Shown piece by piece: positions 61,379 through 64,000 of a stretch of DNA of 64,000 bases (position 1 is the stretch's first letter; each line of letters starts with the position of its first letter). The notes beneath the pieces were generated by a model. That model had not been told where the DNA came from. It worked only from the letters and a program-made list of their open reading frames with translations, and ran no database searches. The stretch is taken from contig NZ_CBDAQN010000002.1 of assembly GCF_965199065.1 (NCBI RefSeq), positions 1 through 64,000 on the forward strand. Direction: 5' to 3'. The position numbers and the translations under genes were made by a program. The stretch comes from Acidisoma sp965199065. GTDB taxonomy: Bacteria; Pseudomonadota; Alphaproteobacteria; Acetobacterales; Acetobacteraceae.

Positions 61379-62004
61379 CAGAAGGCTCCTCTGAGGTAGA
61401 CAAAGACATAAACGCAGACCCAGACCGAGGCCTGGAACTGCCAGAACATCCTCAGATTGAGCAGGCGCGCCACGATATTGGACGTGAAGCCCGACCGGGC
61501 GACCTGAACGATCATCACCAGCATCCAAAGGATGCCGAAGGCCATGTGCAGCCCGTGCGTCGCGATAAGTACAAAATAGACGGATAGAAAGCCGCTGCGG
61601 TCCGGCCCGTTGCCCTCGTTGATGAGGGTGGCAAAATCACCCAGTTCCAGCCCCAGGAAGACGAGGCCGAGCACGAGTGCGATTGTCGTGTAGAGAATGA
61701 CGCCGGGGCGGCTCCGCATCTTCATGGCGACAGTCGCGAGGCTGTAGGCGAAGACGCTCGTCATGACGGCGAGCGTCTGCCAGAAGCCGTTGATCGGGCG
61801 GACGATTTGGTGGGCGTCCGGCCCTCCGGCCGTGTTGAACGAGTGGTCCAGGACCCCGTAAGCCGCGAACAGCCCCGCAAAGATGAGGGCGTCGCTCATC
61901 ATGTAGAGCCAGAACCCGAGGGTGCGGGTGGCGATATCGTCGTGCGTGTGGTCCTCGTGCTGCCAGAGCACGGAGTCTGGCGTGGCCGGGCGCTGGATTG
62001 CCAT
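61378..62004 (-). CDS. cyoC: Cytochrome o ubiquinol oxidase subunit III
   Basis: Inner-membrane subunit of 208 residues with five helices. Landmarks are LGFWLYMMSDALIFAGLFAAY near residue 29, GLELGDF near 120, and the HGLHMAFGILW block near 150 typical of subunit III. The final helix ends with FWQFQASVWVCVYVFVYL. It starts with a one-base overlap on the cyoB stop. It has no redox centres and supports proton-pumping stability of subunit I. Confidence 0.93.
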   Translation of the reverse strand: MAIQRPATPDSVLWQHEDHTHDDIATRTLGFWLYMMSDALIFAGLFAAYGVLDHSFNTAGGPDAHQIVRPINGFWQTLAVMTSVFAYSLATVAMKMRSRPGVILYTTIALVLGLVFLGLELGDFATLINEGNGPDRSGFLSVYFVLIATHGLHMAFGILWMLVMIVQVARSGFTSNIVARLLNLRMFWQFQASVWVCVYVFVYLRGAF

Positions 62005-64000
62005 CAGTGGACCTCGGCTTCAACGAGCGGCGGCCTGGACGGCTGCTCGGCAATGATGCCGGAGGCCGTCGTGCGCCGTTCCATGGCCGCTATATCGGCA
62101 GGCTTCAGGATGTACCCGGGTGTCCGCTGGAAGGAGCGGGCAATGACAACGGCGATGATGGCGAGCATCGAGCCGCCGGCCATCCACCAGATGCGCCAGA
62201 TCATGCCGAACCCGAAGCCGAAGGCGAAGATACCGATGACGAACGGAACCATCGTGTTGCTCGGCATGTGGATCGGCCCGAACCGGTCCGGTTGGGACAG
62301 ATCGAGCCCGCTGCGGCGCCGCCAGTCCAGCTCGTCGAGCGCGTTGACCTGCGGCGTGACGGCGAAGTTGTAGAATGGCACCGGCGTATGGGTGAGCCAC
62401 TCCAGGGTGCGGGCGGTGCCCCAGGGGTCAGCCTCGAGGCGCGTCTTGCGGTCGCGGATGCTCACGAACAGCATCCAGGCGAAGATGAGGACGGACAGGC
62501 TGTAGAAGCCGATTCCGACCTCCTGAATGATGAGGAGCGGCAGCATGTGCGTGTCGAATTCATAATCCAGCCGCCGCGTCTCGCCCATGAACCCGAGCGC
62601 GAACATGGCGACGAAGACGAGAATGGTGCCGATCGAGAAGGTCCAGAAGAAAAGTTTGCCGCTGCGCTCGTCGAGCATCATGCCGAATACCTTGGGGAAC
62701 CAGTAGGTTACGGCGCCGAAGATTGCGTAGGCGATGAGCAGGACCATGCAGTGGAAGTGGGCGACGACGAAGACGCTATTGTGGACGGTGTAGTCGATCG
62801 CGGGCATCGCCAGCATCATGCCGGTCAGACCGCCGGCCAACAGGAGAAACAGGCCACCGATGCACCACAGCATGGGGGTGTCGAAGCTCAGCCGGCCACG
62901 ATACATCGTGAAGACCCAGTTGAAGACCTTCACGCCGGTGGGGACGCCGACGAACATGGTGGCGACGCTGAAGAAGGTGTTGACGGCGGGGCCGGCGCCC
63001 ATGGTGAAGAAATGGTGCAGCCAGACCAGCCAGGCGATGCCGGCGATCGCGAAGGTCGCGGCCACCATCGTGGTGTAACCGAATAGTGGGCGCTCCGAGA
63101 AGGTCGGGATGATCTCCGAGAAGATGCCGAAGGCCGGGAGCACGAGGAAGTAGACCTCCGGGTGGCCCCAGATCCAGAACAGGTTCGTATAGAGCATCAG
63201 GTTGCCGCCCTGGCCGGCGGTGAAGAAATGCGTGCCGATGTAGCGGTCGGCGCTGAGGAGCGCGAGCGCCACGCCGAGAACCGGGAAGGCTGTCAGGCCG
63301 ATGATGTTGGTGGAGAGCGTCGTCCAGGTGAACACGGGCAGGCGGAACCAGGTCATGCCCGGCGCCCGCATCATGACGATGGTGGCGATCATGTTGACCG
63401 CGTTCAGGGTGGTGCCGATGCTCGAGATCTGGATGGCCCAGATCCAGTAGTCGACGCCGACGCCCGGGCTGAACGGCAGCTCGGTCAGCGGGATGAGGCC
63501 GGACCAGCCGGCATCCGAGAAGTCGCCGACGAAGAGCGAAACCATGACGAGGGCCGCGCCCATCGCGGTCAGCCAGAGGCTGACGGCGTTCAGGTATGGG
63601 AAGGCCATGTCACGCGCGCCGACCTGCAGCGGCACGATCACGTTGGTGAGGCCGGTGAGGATCGGCGTCACCGCGAACAGGATCATGATGGTGCCGTGCG
63701 AGCTGTAGATCTGGTCGAAGTGGTAGGGCGGGATGTAGCCGTGCAAGGCGTCCAGATAGTGCGGCGAATGCGGTCCATCGGCGAGGACCTGCTGGGTCCG
63801 GATCATGAGGCCGTCGAAAAATCCGCGGAACATCATGACGAGGCCGACGATGATGTACATCACGCCGATCTTCTTATGATCGACCGTCGTGATCCATTCT
63901 CGCCAAAGGTACGGGATTTTTTTGAAGTAGAGGACGGGCACGATGACGGCAACTGCCGCGACAGCAGCCAGGACGAAGGCGAAGAGGATAATGACGTTGT
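62004..64000 (-). CDS. cyoB: Cytochrome o ubiquinol oxidase subunit I, 5' partial
   Basis: Catalytic heme-copper subunit; about 664 residues are visible and the frame runs off the right edge. The GTG at 63941 is not the true start, because codons before it encode the hydrophobic helix seen at the N-terminus of CyoB. The quinol-site residues of E. coli CyoB (Arg71, Asp75, His98, Gln101) are all matched in FRGFFDG and YHFDQ. Heme and CuB ligands appear in SSHGTIM, WGHPEVY (His-Tyr cross-link), LHHFFT and AHFHCMV. It therefore oxidises ubiquinol, reduces oxygen to water and pumps protons. The cyoA gene is expected just beyond the edge. Confidence 0.95.
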   Translation of the reverse strand, partial: NVIILFAFVLAAVAAVAVIVPVLYFKKIPYLWREWITTVDHKKIGVMYIIVGLVMMFRGFFDGLMIRTQQVLADGPHSPHYLDALHGYIPPYHFDQIYSSHGTIMILFAVTPILTGLTNVIVPLQVGARDMAFPYLNAVSLWLTAMGAALVMVSLFVGDFSDAGWSGLIPLTELPFSPGVGVDYWIWAIQISSIGTTLNAVNMIATIVMMRAPGMTWFRLPVFTWTTLSTNIIGLTAFPVLGVALALLSADRYIGTHFFTAGQGGNLMLYTNLFWIWGHPEVYFLVLPAFGIFSEIIPTFSERPLFGYTTMVAATFAIAGIAWLVWLHHFFTMGAGPAVNTFFSVATMFVGVPTGVKVFNWVFTMYRGRLSFDTPMLWCIGGLFLLLAGGLTGMMLAMPAIDYTVHNSVFVVAHFHCMVLLIAYAIFGAVTYWFPKVFGMMLDERSGKLFFWTFSIGTILVFVAMFALGFMGETRRLDYEFDTHMLPLLIIQEVGIGFYSLSVLIFAWMLFVSIRDRKTRLEADPWGTARTLEWLTHTPVPFYNFAVTPQVNALDELDWRRRSGLDLSQPDRFGPIHMPSNTMVPFVIGIFAFGFGFGMIWRIWWMAGGSMLAIIAVVIARSFQRTPGYILKPADIAAMERRTTASGIIAEQPSRPPLVEAEVH

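Noticed and set aside
63939..63941. GTG as the start of cyoB
   Set aside because: In-frame codons upstream encode the hydrophobic helix expected at the CyoB N-terminus, so the gene continues beyond the window.

Overview
This is a G+C-rich window from a Gram-negative chromosome or large replicon. An alphaproteobacterium is most likely. The evidence is a CyoB-type ubiquinol oxidase operon, rhizobial-style exopolysaccharide genes (ExoA-like glycosyltransferase, Wzx/Wzy-like proteins, an ExoP/GumC-like chain-length protein), peptide- and polyamine-type ABC operons with stop/start overlaps, and a UTRA-type GntR regulator. The family cannot be fixed from what is visible; Hyphomicrobiales or Acetobacteraceae are both possible. 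No rRNA, tRNA, CRISPR array or intact insertion sequence was seen.

Layout. (1) 1-1708: the 3' part of an asparagine synthase gene, a common companion of polysaccharide loci. (2) 2067-10045: mixed housekeeping and accessory genes: an MFS transporter, DinB polymerase overlapping a DUF763 gene, a PiT phosphate transporter, class I aldolase, an SDR lacking the usual catalytic residues, and a stand-alone tyrosine recombinase. (3) 10109-26761: two peptide-type ABC transporters in divergent operons. The leftward operon also encodes amidase, creatininase-like hydrolase, ketopantoate-reductase-like enzyme, SDR and M20 peptidase. The rightward one contains a permease-ATPase fusion. A perfect 11-bp inverted repeat lies between them. 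Together they look like an uptake and degradation system for an amide-containing nitrogen compound. (4) 26764-28702: a secreted protein of unknown function and a small ParE-type toxin-antitoxin pair. (5) 28759-37236: a leftward, tightly overlapping operon of a GntR/UTRA regulator, ADP-ribosylglycohydrolase-like protein, PfkB kinase, polyamine/iron-type ABC importer and an (alpha/alpha)6 glycoside hydrolase. It is a candidate uptake and catabolic system for an unknown glycoside. (6) 37388-41000: cupin, small lipoprotein, DegT aminotransferase and flavoprotein.

(7) 41243-58918: an exopolysaccharide locus. It has a HAD/membrane fusion protein, Wzy-like polymerase, ExoA-like GT2, Wzx-like flippase, secreted GH26-like hydrolase, two more glycosyltransferases, an acyltransferase, an AAA ATPase, a Wzc/ExoP-like protein whose kinase domain has lost its nucleotide-binding motifs, and a 1069-residue GH26-like protein with cadherin-like repeats and two carbohydrate-binding modules. 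(8) 60065-64000: a cyoB-cyoC-cyoD operon followed by a DUF2189 membrane protein; cyoB runs off the right edge.

The strongest candidates for new biology are the GntR-ADP-ribosylglycohydrolase-PfkB-ABC-glycosidase operon, the pairing of a P-loop ATPase with a degenerate Wzc-like protein, and the amide-catabolism island with paired Dpp-type transporters. All functional links are inferred from family recognition and gene context; nothing was searched against databases.
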